From the NCBI GenBank assembly GCA_034359265.1, contig CP136890.1:31600501-31664500 (forward strand): DNA of 64,000 nt. The letters run 5' to 3'. Within the stretch, counting starts at the first letter, position 1, and the number at the start of each line of letters is the position of its first letter. Below the pieces are notes generated by a model. It saw nothing but the letters and a program-made list of their open reading frames with translations, searched no databases and was not told where the DNA came from. The translations under genes and the position numbers were made by a program. Origin of the DNA: Canna indica (Eukaryota; Streptophyta; Magnoliopsida; Zingiberales; Cannaceae). Below, one piece after another: positions 11,362 to 24,248 of this stretch.

Positions 11362-13944
11362 ATACTTTGAATTGGAATGCTAAAGGGGCTTGGAGAAAGC
11401 CTGTAAAAGAATTTATTTTTTGTTGATTTAAAACTACTTTCATAGATTAAAATTATTGTTTTGCAAGAAACTCACCTCGATGACGTTAACTCCAAAAGAC
11501 TCATTAGATCTTTTGGGAGAACCTAGATGGGTGCTATTATGCCTAGTGATGGAGTCTCTGGAGGCATTATTATTTTTTGGAATTCTAATTTCGTTCAAGC
11601 GCAGGTAATATCCTCCTTTTCTCAAGTTGTCAATGTGGTGCTAGTACTCTTGTCTTTTTTTATTATCTGCTATGTATGCTAGTACTGTTCCTAGCTTGAG
11701 ATCCTTATTATGGTAGTCTTTTTTTGAGTTTAGATTTACTTTCTTATCCATGGTTGATTATGAGTACTTTTAATTGCATTCTAAACTCTTCTGATAAGCT
11801 TGGTGGTGCAAATTTTAAAGTTTCTAAACATATTTAAGACTTTAAATATTTTATAAATAATTGTGATATGATTGATCATGGTTTTTTCGACAATAAATTC
11901 TCTTGGACCAATAACATGCCTTGTTTAGCTAAAATCCTTGTTATATTAGATCGTATTTTTGCAAACTCGGCTTAGCTCCATTTTTTGGTCATGTTATTAT
12001 TCAGCATTTAAATCGCATTACTTCTGATCATATGCCTCTCCTTATTAAAATTCCAAACTTTAAGCAAGTTAGAAGCAGATTATTGAAATTTCAGAACTTC
12101 TGGGTTGATTACAATGAGAGTAAATCTGTTTTGCATGATGCTTGGAACTCTTTTGTTCCAACTAAGTTTTCTCCTCTAAACTAATTAATACTAGAGGTGC
12201 TTTGATCCATTGGAACAAAACTTCCTTGGGTAATCTTGAGCCGAACTCAGAAAATGTTTACTATGACATATCTTCTTTTGAAGCATTAGAAGGTCATGAC
12301 CTTGCCCCTATTGATTTAGATATCAAGCTTAGATGCCTTCATAATAAATGCATTACTCTTCAAAAACATATTTGTATCAAATGGTGGTCTAAATTAAAGT
12401 TAATTGGATTAAAGATGGTGATCAGAACACTACCTATTACCATCGTATTGTCACTAGGTGCAGAAGAATAAACTTTATCTCTTCTCTTCTTAATGATGCT
12501 TCTCTTCTTAATAATCAACATGAAACCCTTAGTGATATAAATGATATCTCTTCTCTTTATGAGTTTGTTAAGTTTTATTCTAACCTTTGGTCCTCTACGA
12601 TCGATCCTAATCTTACCACTTCCTCTTGGCCTATTTTTAATCATATCACCCCTGATTTAGCCAATAACCTTATCTCCCCCTTCTCTCCTAAAGAGATTTG
12701 GGATACCATTAAGTCCCTGGATAATGGTAAGAGTCCAAGATATGATGGTTTCACTGTTGAATCCTATAAACACTACCGGTCTACTATCTTTGAAGACTTT
12801 TGTCATTGTTTGGATCTTTTCCATTCAAATGCTACTTTTCCTATGGATTGGAATTAAACTAGCTTAACTTTCATCCCTAAATGTCAATCCCCTAAAATTG
12901 TCAAGGATTTTAGACCTATTGCTTTGTGTAACAATTGTTATAGAATTCTCTCCAAGATTCTTGCTAATCGTCTTAAGTTTTGCCTTCCTCTCCTGATTAC
13001 TCAAGAGCAGTTCGCTTTTGTTAAAGGCAGAAGTATCCATGACAATATCCTTATTGTCCAGGAGCTGATCCACTCTTTCAATTCTTCTAAAAATAAGTGT
13101 CCTTATATTATTGCTAAGCTAGACCTAGAAAAAACCTTTGAGGTCTGCTATTACTAAAGTCTTATCTCTTTGCAATTTCCCTTGGAAATTTATCAATTGG
13201 ATTTATACATGTATCTCCTATATTTCACTTGCACTGTCAGTACTTCTGATTCTGATTTTTTCATTATAGTAAAGGCATTAGACAAGGGAACCCTATTTCT
13301 CCCTTTCTTTATATTCTTGTTGCTCAAATCCTTGGTAACCTCATTAATTTTATTGTAGCAAACAATCAGCTTACTCCCTTTGCCCCTAGAAATAATCTTA
13401 CCATCAGCCACCTTATGTCCGCTAACTATATTATCCTTATTTTTAAAGCTAATAATAAAAGCATTACTTCCATAAAAAACATTTTTCAGCAATATGAACA
13501 TTTAACTAGTCAGAAAGTGAACTTTTCCAAGTCTGAATTTTTCTTTCCTAAACTTGCCTCCCCTTCTATTGAAAATTAAATTGCTCATGTTTTAAACATG
13601 AAAATTGGAAATTTCCCTTTCAAATACATGGGTACTATGGTCGCTCCTAAAAGACCTTCACCAAAAACTCATGATTATATTCTTTCCCAAGTTGATTCTA
13701 AAATCAGCTTCTGGCAATCAAATTTGCTCTCTTAAGCTGGTAGACTTGTTCTAATTAAGTTCATTTTCAATGCTATCACTGTCCATTCTCTATTAGTTAC
13801 CTCGCTTAATAATGACATTATTGGTCTCATCAAGAAAAGAATTAGAAATTTCTTGTGGTATAATAGTGTTGATAAGCATAACATGCATCTTGGTAATAGG
13901 GATACTATCATTCTTCCCAAAGCCCATGGGGGCTTAGGTATTAA
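11358..13944 (+). pseudogene. LINE 1 ORF2, part 1 (endonuclease and reverse transcriptase)
   Basis: It begins MNTLNWNAKGAWRK, matching the start of the apurinic-type endonuclease domain in LINE 2 (ILNWNVRGARRK). The reverse-transcriptase core is at about 12860-13500 (FIPKCQSPKIVKDFRPIALC, KGRSIHDNILIVQE, KLDLEK, RQGNPISPF). The catalytic box, FADD in LINE 2, reads SANY at about 13418-13429, so the metal-binding aspartates are gone. Many stops are present. The frame ends at GGLGIK, just before the LTR insertion. Confidence 0.8.
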
Positions 13945-13960
13945 GGTTCCACAACCAGAA

Positions 13961-16900
13961 TGAATATAAAGGAAAGTTCAACACAACTCTAGGACTAGAC
14001 TACGACTGACTAGTTACGAGACCTGCACCCTTAGCTTGCCACACCAGCTGCGCCTCGTAGGTACATCAGTACCACTACTGTTCAGGAGTTGAAATAAAAC
14101 ACAAAACAAACAAGGGTGAGTTCATGAAGAACTCGGTGAGTGGCTCGTTCCTGAGCCCTCTCTACATCATCAATCCAGATCATGTATAAGTTCATAATTA
14201 ACCAGATAAATATATATCCATACGAGATTACATTCATACTACCATAATTTGATATTTCAAGTTACATTCATCCATATAATTTAAGAGATAAGACATCTAA
14301 GTCATTATGACAATCCAGTGCACCTGCACCCAATTCATTCATATACAAATATAAGCATACATAAGCACAACAATAGGAGTCGGACACTAAGACGCGTCTA
14401 GTGCGTTCCTCACCCATGGCACCCTTAGCTAGGAATGCCCTCTAGCATCAAGTAACCCCAGTGATTGGGAAAAACCTTCCCACTAATGCCACTCCGGGTC
14501 TATCGTCAGCGTGGCTCACTGACGTATTTCCCGAAATCAAACCAAGTCTCATAGGACTATTATAGTCGTTGCCGCCAGACTCACGTATGCACATGAAGCA
14601 TCCCTAAACCGACCCTACCTCGGGCTCTAGTCTTTTGGCGGTGTATTCTATTATTCCATTCATAAATCCAGTATTGGTATACTCAAATATAATGAGAGTC
14701 AATCACACTAGTAATAAGGTACTCATGCTCAAATATCAATTTAAAATATAATCGCAGTTTATCGTTCAAAAGCCCAAAATATAGATCATGCCTTAAATTG
14801 AAATTAATTAAGCAATAATCTGAAATAAATCACTAATAACTCACGAAATATCAAACTGAAATAAATACCAAATTCTAAGATTTTTCATGCTCAATCGAGA
14901 ATTAAAATATCGCACAAGATATTCCACAAAACCGGTATCCAATAATCATAAGGATTGGCCTATACTCCCATGATACTCCTCTACCCTTAAAAATATTTTT
15001 AACATCATTATCTACTCTTTTTACAAAATTAAAGCCTACCTTGGCCTACACACCAAGTCAAGCAAACCGAGGATTTTCCTTAATCCGATAAATTGGTTTC
15101 TAAGGGTCGACCCTGAGGTATAGGGTCAGACTTCAATTTCATAGTAGGATATCTACCCATCCTCTTTCCTCAGGATTTGGATAGTGAAATCCCCATCCAT
15201 CGTAGGAAATTTGGAACTCAACACCCCGTTTCCATTGTAAATATTTACAAAAAACCCCTTGTCCCTAAACTTCCCTGACTGACCGGCCCTAAAGGTTTAG
15301 GGGAACCCCACAATGGCCGGCTTTATAAGCCCTACCAAAATTCAACCAACATTTTATCTATGATTAAAGGGGATTAAGTCTAGACATAGCTCAACCAAAA
15401 CAAGGAAATTCCCAAGCATTTCCCTCCGTAACCCACTCGGTCAGCCTTTGAAGCCTAGGGTTTGTCCTAGGGGCTGCCGCACCCTTCCACCCTTCCAAGG
15501 GTCTCAATCTCTATGATCCAACATCATAATATACATTCAACAAGGAAGAAAACTGATCGGACATAGAAAATTTCAGATTTAATCTACAAGATAGGGCGGT
15601 GGCCACAAGGGGAGAGGAAACCTAAAGTTAGGGAGCAAGAAACTACTCACTGGAAAGAAGAAACAAGAAGGAAGAAGACTCCTCGCGACCTCGCGTTGAC
15701 GATCACCGGCGAAGTCGATCTCCGGCCACCACCACTCGCCCCCTTCTCCTCTTCCCTAGCGCCTAGGGATGTGTGTGGCTCCTCTTGGAGCTGTACGGTC
15801 CCAGGTGTTGTTTTGATATTTCAAGTTACATTCATCCATATAATTTAAGAGATAAGAAAACTAAGTCATTATGACAATCCAGTGCACCTGCACCCAATTC
15901 ATTCATATACAAATATAAGCATACATAAGCACAATAATAGGAGTCGGACACTAAGACGCGTCTAGTGGGTTCCTCACCCATGGCACCCTTAGCTAGGAAT
16001 GCCCTCTAGCATCAAGTAACCCCAGTGGTTGGGAAAAACCTTCCCACCAATGGCACTCCGAGTCTATCGTCAACGTGGCTCACTGACGTGTTTCCCGAAT
16101 TCAAATCAAGTCTCATAGGACTGTTATAGTCGTTGCCGCCAGACTCATGTATGCACATGAAGCATCCCTAAACCGGCCCTACCTCAGGCTCTAGTCTTTT
16201 GGCGGTGTATTCTATTATTCCATTCATAAATCCAGTATTGGTATACTCAAATATAATGAGAGTCAATCACACTAGTAATAAGGTACTGATGCTCAAATAT
16301 CAATTTAAAATATAATCGCAGTTTATCGTTCAAAAGCCCAAAATATAGATCATGCCTTAAATTGAAATTAATTAAGCAATAATCTGAAATAAATCACTAA
16401 TAACTCACATAATATCAAACCGGAATAAAAACCAAATTCTAAGATTTTTCATGCTCAATCTAGAATTAAAATATCGCACAAGATATTCCACAAAATCGGA
16501 ATCCAAAAATCATAAGGATTGGCCTATACTCCCATGATACTCCTCTACCCTTAAAAATATTTTTAACATCATTATCTACTCTTTTTACAAAATTAAACCC
16601 TACCTGGCCTACACACCGAGACAAGCAAATCGAGGATTTTCCTTAATCCGATAAATTGGTTTCTAAGGGTCGACCCTAAGGTATAGGGTCAGACTTTAAT
16701 TTCATAATAGGATATCTACCCCTCCTCTTTCCTTAGGATTTGGATAGTGAAATCCTCATCCATCATAGGAAATTTGGAACTCAACACCCAGTTTTCATTG
16801 TAAATATTTACAAAAAACCCCTTGTCCCTAAACTTCCCCGACTGACCGGCCCTAAAGGTTTAGGGGAACCCCACAATGGCCGGCTTTATTAGCCGTATCA

Positions 16901-17666
16901 AAATTCAACCAACATTTTATCTATGATTAAAGGGGATTAAGTCTACACATAGCTCAACCAAAACAAGGAAATTCCCAAGCTTTTCCCTCCCTAACCCACT
17001 CGGTCAGCCTTTGAAGCCTAGGGTCTGTTCTAGGGGCTGCCGCACCCTTCCACCCTTCCAAGGGTCTCAATCTCCATGATCCAACATCATAATATACATT
17101 CAACAAGGAAGAAAATTGATCGGACATAGAAAATTTCAGATTTGATCTACAAGATAGGGCGGTGGCCACAAGGGGAGAGGAAACCTAAAGTTAGGGAGCA
17201 AGAAACTACTCACTGGAAAAAAGAAACAAGAAGGAAGAAGACTCCTCGCGACCTCGCGTTGACGATCACCGACGAAGTCGATCTCCGGCCACCACCGCTC
17301 GCCCCCTTCTCCTCTTCCCTAGCGCCTAGGGATGTGTGTGGCTCCTCTTGGAGCCGTACGGTCCCAGGTGTTTTTTTTATTTTTTTTTATTTTAGCAAAA
17401 TTCCCCTACAGCTTAAGTTATGTCTAATTCAATTCATACTCATCTGATTTGCGTCCGATTCGAGTTCTGATCGAACCCACAGACTCGACTCGAGTCCGAC
17501 ACCCATCCAAGGACCAAACCAACTTAAGTAAAAAGTTTACTCGTGTGTAAGGACCGCTCCTTAAATTTGCGCCCTCCTACATTTCACCCGGTTCGCTCCG
17601 ACTCACATCCAAATTTGACCAATGAAACCAAATTAATTTAAATCAGAAAAATTCACCGGTATTACA
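13961..17666 (-). mobile_element. Gypsy LTR inserted in LINE 1, internally duplicated
   Basis: On the minus strand it starts TGTAATACCGGTG (plus end 17666), like the other gypsy LTRs here, and it has TG at the plus-left end (13961). There is no element interior, so it is a solo or fragmentary LTR. It includes the GTGAGTTC...ACTCGGTGAGTGGCTC module near 14117-14148, also found in the LTRs at 28655, 34681 and 48301. Flanking 5-mers (CAGAA, AAATC) do not match and about 200 bp of LINE is lost, so the insertion site was later rearranged or deleted. Most of the length is a 1.56-kb tandem duplication. Confidence 0.65.
14251..17372. repeat. 1.56-kb tandem duplication within the LTR
   Basis: GATATTTCAAGTTACATTCA begins both copies (14251 and 15815), and both end near GGTCCCAGGTGTT, giving a period of 1564 bp. 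The copies differ by scattered substitutions and small indels. The junction shows a short shared TTTGATATTT, consistent with a microhomology-mediated duplication. Each copy holds hairpin-forming segments such as AGACGCGTCT (14390-14399), GGGAA/TTCCC (14467-14481) and GTCAG/CTGAC (14505-14523). Confidence 0.9.
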
Positions 17667-18957
17667 AAATCTTTTTTGGAAGATAATTGGATTCTTGATT
17701 TTCCACTTGCTTTAAAGCCTACTTACTTAAATGTGAATCTACTTGGAGACATTACTCATGTTCATAATTTAATGCATAATCATTTCTTTTCTGATTTCAT
17801 TGGTAATACTATTTGTAATTTTGACATGTGGGAGGTCATTGAGGATATTGTGTTGTCTTCATAACCCTTTAATGATTACTATATTTGGATGAGCTCTTCT
17901 AATGGTAGTGTTAATTATTCTTCAACTTACCTTTACTTGAAATGCAATGAACCTCCTTCCGCATATGTTAATCCAGTTTTAGCAAAGATTTGGAAGCTTG
18001 CTACAGCTCCTAAAGTAAAATTATTTTTATGGAAACTTTGTCATGGTAGATAGTTAATTCACTCTCGATTATTCCATTTGGGCATTCTGAATTTTGAGTC
18101 ATGTACTTTTGTGATCTTGATCATGAAACCCCTTAGCATCTTTTTTCGGATTGTATTTTTGCTTCGGAGCTGTGGTCGGTTTTAAGTCTCACCCTTAATT
18201 TGGATTTTTCAAATAGGAGTTTCTTGTGTTCAGGTAGCTGGCTACTGCCGAATTCTTATCCTTCTTTGGATAAGAAACCCTCAGTCATTGTTGTCAACAC
18301 TCTTTGTTTTATTTGGCATTTTCATAATTGTATTCTGCATGGAGATATTAAACCTACCACTAATTCTGCTTTGGTTAGAACTTTAGCTTTCTCTAAGAAG
18401 TATTCTAACAAGGTAAATTTTGAGGATAATTCTCTATTGTTAACCAATACTCCTCATTGGTCTCCCCCTCCTACAAATAAGTTGAAACTTAACTGTGATG
18501 ACTCTTTCTTATTTCATGATGGCAGCGCTAGCTTGATTTGTAGAGATAATTCTAATTCTTGTTTATTTGCTACAAATAATTTCTTTAAATCTAGTTCATA
18601 TTTTACATTGTGAATGGAAGACTGCCTTGTTTTGTTTATCTTTTGCAGATTCTAAAAAGCTGAATAATTTTACTTGGAAACCAACTACAAATTGTTGGTG
18701 AACTACATCAATGGCTCAGCCAAAATTTCTTGGATGATATTTTTTATGGTTCAAAATATATTGCATTATTTGAGAAATTTTTCATGTCTATTGTTTTGTT
18801 TTATTTCGAGAAAGTGTAACAAGCAAATAGAGCTCAAGTTAGACGTGAGTCCAATGTTTGGATATTTGTTCGCCCTCGTGAACTTGAGAACATTCTTATT
18901 CTTGATTGTATTTCCGTTGGCTCATCAACCAGCTAGTTAATGCATTTTTTATTTTTG
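17667..18957 (+). pseudogene. LINE 1 ORF2, part 2 (zinc-binding RVT region, RNase H remnant)
   Basis: The sequence resumes with ILDFPLALKPTYLNVNL, matching LINE 2 at about 25110. It then shows the zf-RVT-type motif APKVKLFLWKLCHGR (about 18009-18050) and a relic of the C-terminal RNase H (KLNCDDSFLFHDGSASLICR, about 18480-18545). Stops and frameshifts are frequent. The tail ends in a short A tract. Confidence 0.7.
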
Positions 18958-18964
18958 CAAAAAA

Positions 18965-18973
18965 AAGTAATGA
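18965..18973. repeat. Target-site duplication, right copy (LINE 1)
   Basis: Exact match to AAGTAATGA at 9676-9684, immediately after the LINE 1 A tail. Confidence 0.85.
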
Positions 18974-19690
18974 TGGATGATTACTTAAATAAATAAATAA
19001 TGCGAGAGGGTATTTAAATAAATAAATAATTAAGGAGGGGTATTTTCGCTTGAGTACCCTATATGTATGGAGTTTTTTTCACTAACTTTATATTGTCTGA
19101 CATTTTGTTGCTATTTCAAATTAAAATGCCTCTCCTTAATTATTTTTGAATTGTTGATCACATGTATATGGTTAATTAATCAAAAATAATTATGAGCAAT
19201 TAAGTACAACTGCTTTGTCCATATGCCAAGGACAATCAGATTAGATGGTGTGAACTACACATGCCACAGGAACATGTTTGTATGTGGCCTTAACCACACA
19301 TTAATTATTGCAGAGTTTATAGTGCTACTTGAACATCCTTCTACGTACGTACATAAATATGCAGGTTGCCACGTGCATGGGAGTTAACTTCGTCTTGGTA
19401 TTAATAGGGGTTTGAAGCTAAGACAGGAATCTCATAAATTTGTTCATAAAAGCGGTAATCTTATGACTTTAGGATATGATCCTATAATGGTTCATTTGCA
19501 TTAGTGGATAGGATATGATATCAAATGAGAAAGTATTAGATAAGATTTATTTTAATCCGGTATACACCGGATATAATATCAAATTTATATTCTTTTAATC
19601 TTATTTTTTTCTGATCCATGCACTAAACAAATAAAGAATATAAATCTATATCTAATCTTATTCATCTCTATCCTATGAAGTAAACATGCG
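18974..19690. other. Non-coding spacer between the two LINEs
   Basis: No gene recognised. It contains two copies of TTTAAATAAATAAATAAT-like sequence near 18985-19030, a G-box-like CCACGTGC near 19370, and a perfect inverted repeat ATCCGGT-ATAC-ACCGGAT at 19555-19572 in the middle of an AT-rich, loosely self-complementary stretch (about 19480-19690). That stretch could be a degraded foldback transposon, but clear terminal repeats and a target duplication were not found. Confidence 0.4.
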
Positions 19691-19774
19691 CTAAGTGTCT
19701 TCGGCGAATAGCGAGGGGATGCCTAGGGTTTCCACCCACTTTTCGCCGCCGCCGCCTCCCCACCCGATCCCCCC

Positions 19775-21600
19775 GATGTTGCGCTCTCTCCTCCTCCTTC
19801 GGTGGCAGCGAAGTCTTCGCCTCCCCCTGCCGGTCATGCTGCTTCCCCGACTGTAAGTCATGCTGCGAGTCTTCCTCCTCCGATTGTGGCAATTCCTTCT
19901 CCTCCCCCCATCGATAATGCTTCTTCAACGACCGTAAATCTTTCCGCTTCTGGTAAATCTTGGGTTGACATCCTCAATCTTCAAACCATAAAAACAAAAC
20001 TTCTTCCATGGATTTCTCTTCGGCTTTTTCTAAGATTTCTTCATCTAACAAAGACCGTATGGTTTTTTCATCCGAGTAAATTTCTTCTCTCCGTGAACCT
20101 TGGTATGCAAGTCTTATCGAAATTTTTTTGGGGAAACCCCCTCATCTCGATGTAATTCGCTCGTGGGCCTCTCGTCTTTGGTACCTTCATGGATTTCAAT
20201 CGGTTCTTGATTTAGATGAAAATTATTTCATCTTGTGTTTTAATTCGATTGAATCGGCAAATTTTATTCTCACGGGTGGACCGTGGTCTCTTCGGGGTGA
20301 TGTCCTTCGACTCATCCCTTGGAAACCACTTTTCAAGTCCTGGGAATAGTTATTCGATCACTACTGCCCCGATTTGGCTCCGTTTGCAGTGCCTCTTGAG
20401 TTTTGGAATTTAGACTGCATTAAACACATCGCTAGTAATTTCGGTTCGGTTTTACGCGTCGACGAAAGATCGTTTTCCTTTGAACGCGGCTGTTATGTAA
20501 GGGTTTGTAGAAGTTAATCCCGCTTTACCCCTTAGACAAGGGGTGTGGATTTCCGCTGATGGGATCGATTTTTTTTCAACCAGTTTGTTATGAAAACTTG
20601 CCCGCTGTGTGTTTTCAATGTGCTATTATTGACCATCGGAATCCGACTGCCCTACCTTGCTTGCACATAAAAACAAACATGACTCAAGTATAGCTTCATC
20701 TCAATCTCAGTTTACTACAGTTAATAAATCTAATTCTGTTCTTGATGGTGTAGATTCTATGAATTTCGATGTAATTGGTAATGTTATTAATGCTAGTAAT
20801 TCTTCTGTGCATTCTTCTATTGACGCTTCTATTAATGTTAATAAAATGGATACTTCTATCCCTTCTTAAAATTCTACCCTCCCCCCCCCCCCGGAGTCTT
20901 CTTTGGAACCCATTTGTGGACCTTGGATAGAGGTGCAGAGAAGGAACAATCATCGTAGGCAGCCTAGAAGCGTGCACTTGTCTTCTAGCCAGAAAGAAGC
21001 TCATGCTCAGTTGCTAAACACTCCTCTTGAACAAGCCGAAACAAATGGGGACTTAGAAATGCTTCAATCCTTTAATAATCTAAGTTCTCAGACTGATAAT
21101 TTGAAGCCTAGGGTTAGATCTTCTAGCAAACATAATTCTGCCATCTCTCATCAACCTAAGGGGTCAAATGTTATGTCTGTTAAATCCAATCTCTCTTCTA
21201 AGGTAAAAGTTAGATCGAAAGTCAAGCATAAGGCTCCCTCAGAAAATTTAGGTCTTTTCTCTAGTCCTGATCCTATCTCGGTTAATAAGGATCCCCTTCC
21301 AAAACCTTATCTGAACTTGCTAAACAAGTAGAAGTTGTTTTTAAAGCTAACCCCTCTAATATCTCTTATGTGAGTATTTTTAGGGTCTCTAGCAAGAAAA
21401 ATTTTAAGTCTTCTAAAGATAAGGCTAAAATTCCTTCTTCCTCTAATTTCTCATGTTCCAATAAAAGACTTAGAGCTTATCCTAATTCTGACATTCTTTT
21501 AATTGAAGGGCATTCTAATTATTTAGATAAGGGTGCTTCCTCTAGTTTAATATCTTCTAACTCTCCTTCTCCTAATCCTCCACATGATGAACATCCTTAA
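19775..21600 (+). pseudogene. LINE 2 ORF1 (DUF4283-like, zinc-knuckle remnant)
   Basis: A proline/serine-rich start is followed by SASGKSWVDIL. A DUF4283-like domain runs from about 20130 to 20510 (NSIESANFILTGGPWSLRGD, FWNLDCIKHIASNFGSV, FSFERG). The zinc knuckle near 20600-20650 is damaged (CFQCAIIDHRNP). The remainder (20657-21600) is a serine/asparagine-rich linker in shifting frames with PICGPWIEVQ, as in LINE 1. No plausible ATG survives at the start, and a 12-base C run (20881-20892) is a possible frameshift site. Not functional. Confidence 0.75.
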
Positions 21601-24248
21601 CTGGAATGTTAGGGGGGCTAGGAGAAAGCTTCTATGGGAATACCTTACTATTCAAATGAAGCAATCTCATCTTAAAGTTATTGTTCTTCAAAAAAACTCA
21701 TTTAAATGATGATGCCTCCAATAAACTAATCAATTCCTTTGGTAGAGTTGGGAAGGGTGCCTTTCATCCTAGCAATGGTGCCGCAGGAGGCATTATAATT
21801 GCATGGCATACTGATTTTGTTCATACTCAAATTATTAGTATTTCTTTCCAAATTATACTCAAATTATTAGTATTTATTTCCAAATTATTCATGTTGTTCT
21901 CAAAATTGGGGATGTTGAGACTTTTCTTATTTCTGGAACTTATGCAAGCACTGATCCTAATGTTCACAATGCTTTATGGAATGATCTTGTCAATACTTAT
22001 TTAAATGCTTATCCATGGTTAATTATGGATGACTTTATCTGTATTTGCATGCTGAAGATAAATTGGATGGATGTCCTTTTAAATTGAATACTTATATTAC
22101 TTGTTTTCAAAACTTTATCAGTCATAGCGATCTCTCTGATATAGGTTTTTTTGAAAATAAATTCACTTGGACTAATAATAGAAAAGACAATGCTAAAATC
22201 TTAATAAGACTTGACAGAGCTTTTGCCAATGCAGCTTGGATGCACTTCTTTGGTAATTCTTCTATTCATCATTTGCCTAGACTCACTTCAAATCCTAGGC
22301 CACTTCTTATTTCCATTCCTAAGTCTCATCAAAAAAGAAACAAACTTTTTTGCTTTCAAAAATTCTGGACTAAGTATGAAGAATGTAGGGATGTGATTAC
22401 TTCTGCTTGGCATTCCGCTACTCATTCTTCCCCCTCAATTTTTTCTCAAAAACTTTATAAAACTAGGTCTGCTCTTAGTAATTGGAACAAACAGAACCTT
22501 GGGAAACTTGAATCTCTCCTTGAATCCACTCTTGGGGATATTGCTTTTCTTGAATCTTTATAAAGCAATAACTTAGGACATATTGATATTGATTCCAAGC
22601 TTAGGAGTCTTTATAATAGATCTATTGCCCTCCAAAGACAAATCTATCTTAAATGGTGGTCTAAATCAAAAATCAATCGGATCTAGAAAGAGGACTATAA
22701 TACTGCTTTCTTTCATAAAATAGTTACTATTCATAGAAGAATAAACTTCATCCCTTCTATCCTGGACTCAAATATAGTTCCAATTCTTGGAGATGGCAAT
22801 ATTCTTAATGAATTTGTTATTTTCTACTCTCATCTTTAGTCTCCTAATCTAATTCTTGATTCATCATTTTTGTGGCCTTCTTATAATACTTTATCCCCTA
22901 TCCAAAGCCAGCAACCTCATTAATCATTTCTCCCCGAATGAGATTTTTGAAACTATCAAATCTCTTGGTAATGAAAAGAGTCCAGGATTCACTGCTGGAA
23001 CATCATTTCTGATGATTTTACCAATATCATGCATTATTTCCATTCCACCTATACCTTTCCTACTGATTGGAATAAAATTATCTTAACCTTCATTCCTAAA
23101 TGTAAATCTCCTAAGATCATTAAATATTATAGACTCATTTCTCTCTGTAATTTTTCTTACAGAATCCTTTCTAAGTTGATTTCTAATAGACTGAAAAGTT
23201 GTCTCCCTGAACTTATTTCTCATGAACAACCTGTCTTTCTCAAAGGTAGAAATATTCATGATAATATTCTTATAGTTCAGGAGATTACGCATTCCTTTTA
23301 TGAGTCCAAAGGCAATTCTCCTTATATTATCATTAAAATGGACCTTGAAAAGGTTTTTGATCTTCTTAAATGGGAAGCTATCACCAAAGTTCTCAAACTC
23401 TGTAACTTTTCTGAAAAAATTATTCAATGGATTAATTTTTGTATTTCCACCCCTTCTTTTGTCTGCTTAATCAATGGGCAGTTATCAAAAATATTTCCTT
23501 CTAACAATGGTGTTAGACAAGGGGATCCAATCTCTCATTTTCTATATATTATTGTGGCTCAAACTCTATCCCTCATTATTAACTCAGCTGTTTTAGATAA
23601 GCTTTTCACTCCTTCCAATCTTAAAGGTAAGCTTAAAATTAGCCATTTAATATTTGCTGATGACTTTATTCTAACTTGTAGGGCTAATAAGAAATCCCTT
23701 CTTTCCATTAAGAATATTTTTTAGCACTATAAAATCTTAATTGGTCAAAAAGTTAACATTTCAAAATCTAATTTTTTTCCCCAAAAATACCCCTACTTTC
23801 ATTAAGCACAGAATCTGCTCTTCTTTGGGTATGAAGCAAGGTTGTTTTCCTTTTAAGTATTTGGGTATCATGGTTTCCCCTAGGAGACCTCCCCTAAAAC
23901 TCATGATACGATCTTATCTCTTATTGATTCCAAACTTGGTGATTAGAAGTCCTCTTTGCTCTCTCAGCAAGCTGATGCTTATTAAATCAATTCTCAATGC
24001 TATTCCTATTCATTCTCTGGCAGTGAACTGGTTATCCAATGACACTTGTACGTGATGAAATTGAAAGAAAAATGAGGAACTTTCTTTGGAATAAAAACCC
24101 AAATAAGAAGAATATGCACTTAATCAATTAGGATATTGTCACATCTCCCATGCACCTTGGTGGTCTTGGTATTCAAAGCATTAGATCTAAGTGTTTTTCT
24201 CTGCAAGCTAAAAAAATTTAGGATTATCTCAATAATAAGGATTCCTTA
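21590..24248 (+). pseudogene. LINE 2 ORF2, part 1 (endonuclease and reverse transcriptase)
   Basis: The apurinic-type endonuclease region starts at about 21590 (ILNWNVRGARRK) with SNGAAGGIIIAWH and a later NKFTWTNN segment (about 22155). The reverse-transcriptase core lies in one long frame, 23029-23724: FIPKCKSPKIIKYYRLISLC, KGRNIHDNILIVQE, KMDLEKVFD, GVRQGDPISHF and the catalytic LIFADDFIL with both aspartates. The usual palm motif K-x-DLEKAYD is slightly altered. Stops and frameshifts elsewhere (for example 22561 and 23722) prevent a full protein. It resumes after the MITE. Confidence 0.85.

Larger units (their letters stand above)
9685..18964 (+). mobile_element. L1-type LINE (LINE 1), interrupted by a gypsy LTR
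   Basis: Two-ORF plant L1 retrotransposon bounded by the 9-bp duplication AAGTAATGA and ending in a short A tail (about 18958-18966). ORF1 (gag-like) is at about 9703-11360. ORF2 (endonuclease, reverse transcriptase) runs from about 11358 to 13944 and resumes at about 17667. The gap is filled by a gypsy LTR (about 13961-17666). Comparison with LINE 2 shows that roughly 200 bp of ORF2 is also missing at that site. Its 5' start matches that of LINE 2 (CTTTTCGGCGA versus TCTTCGGCGA), so it seems to be full length at the 5' end. Coding is wrecked by many stops. Confidence 0.85.
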
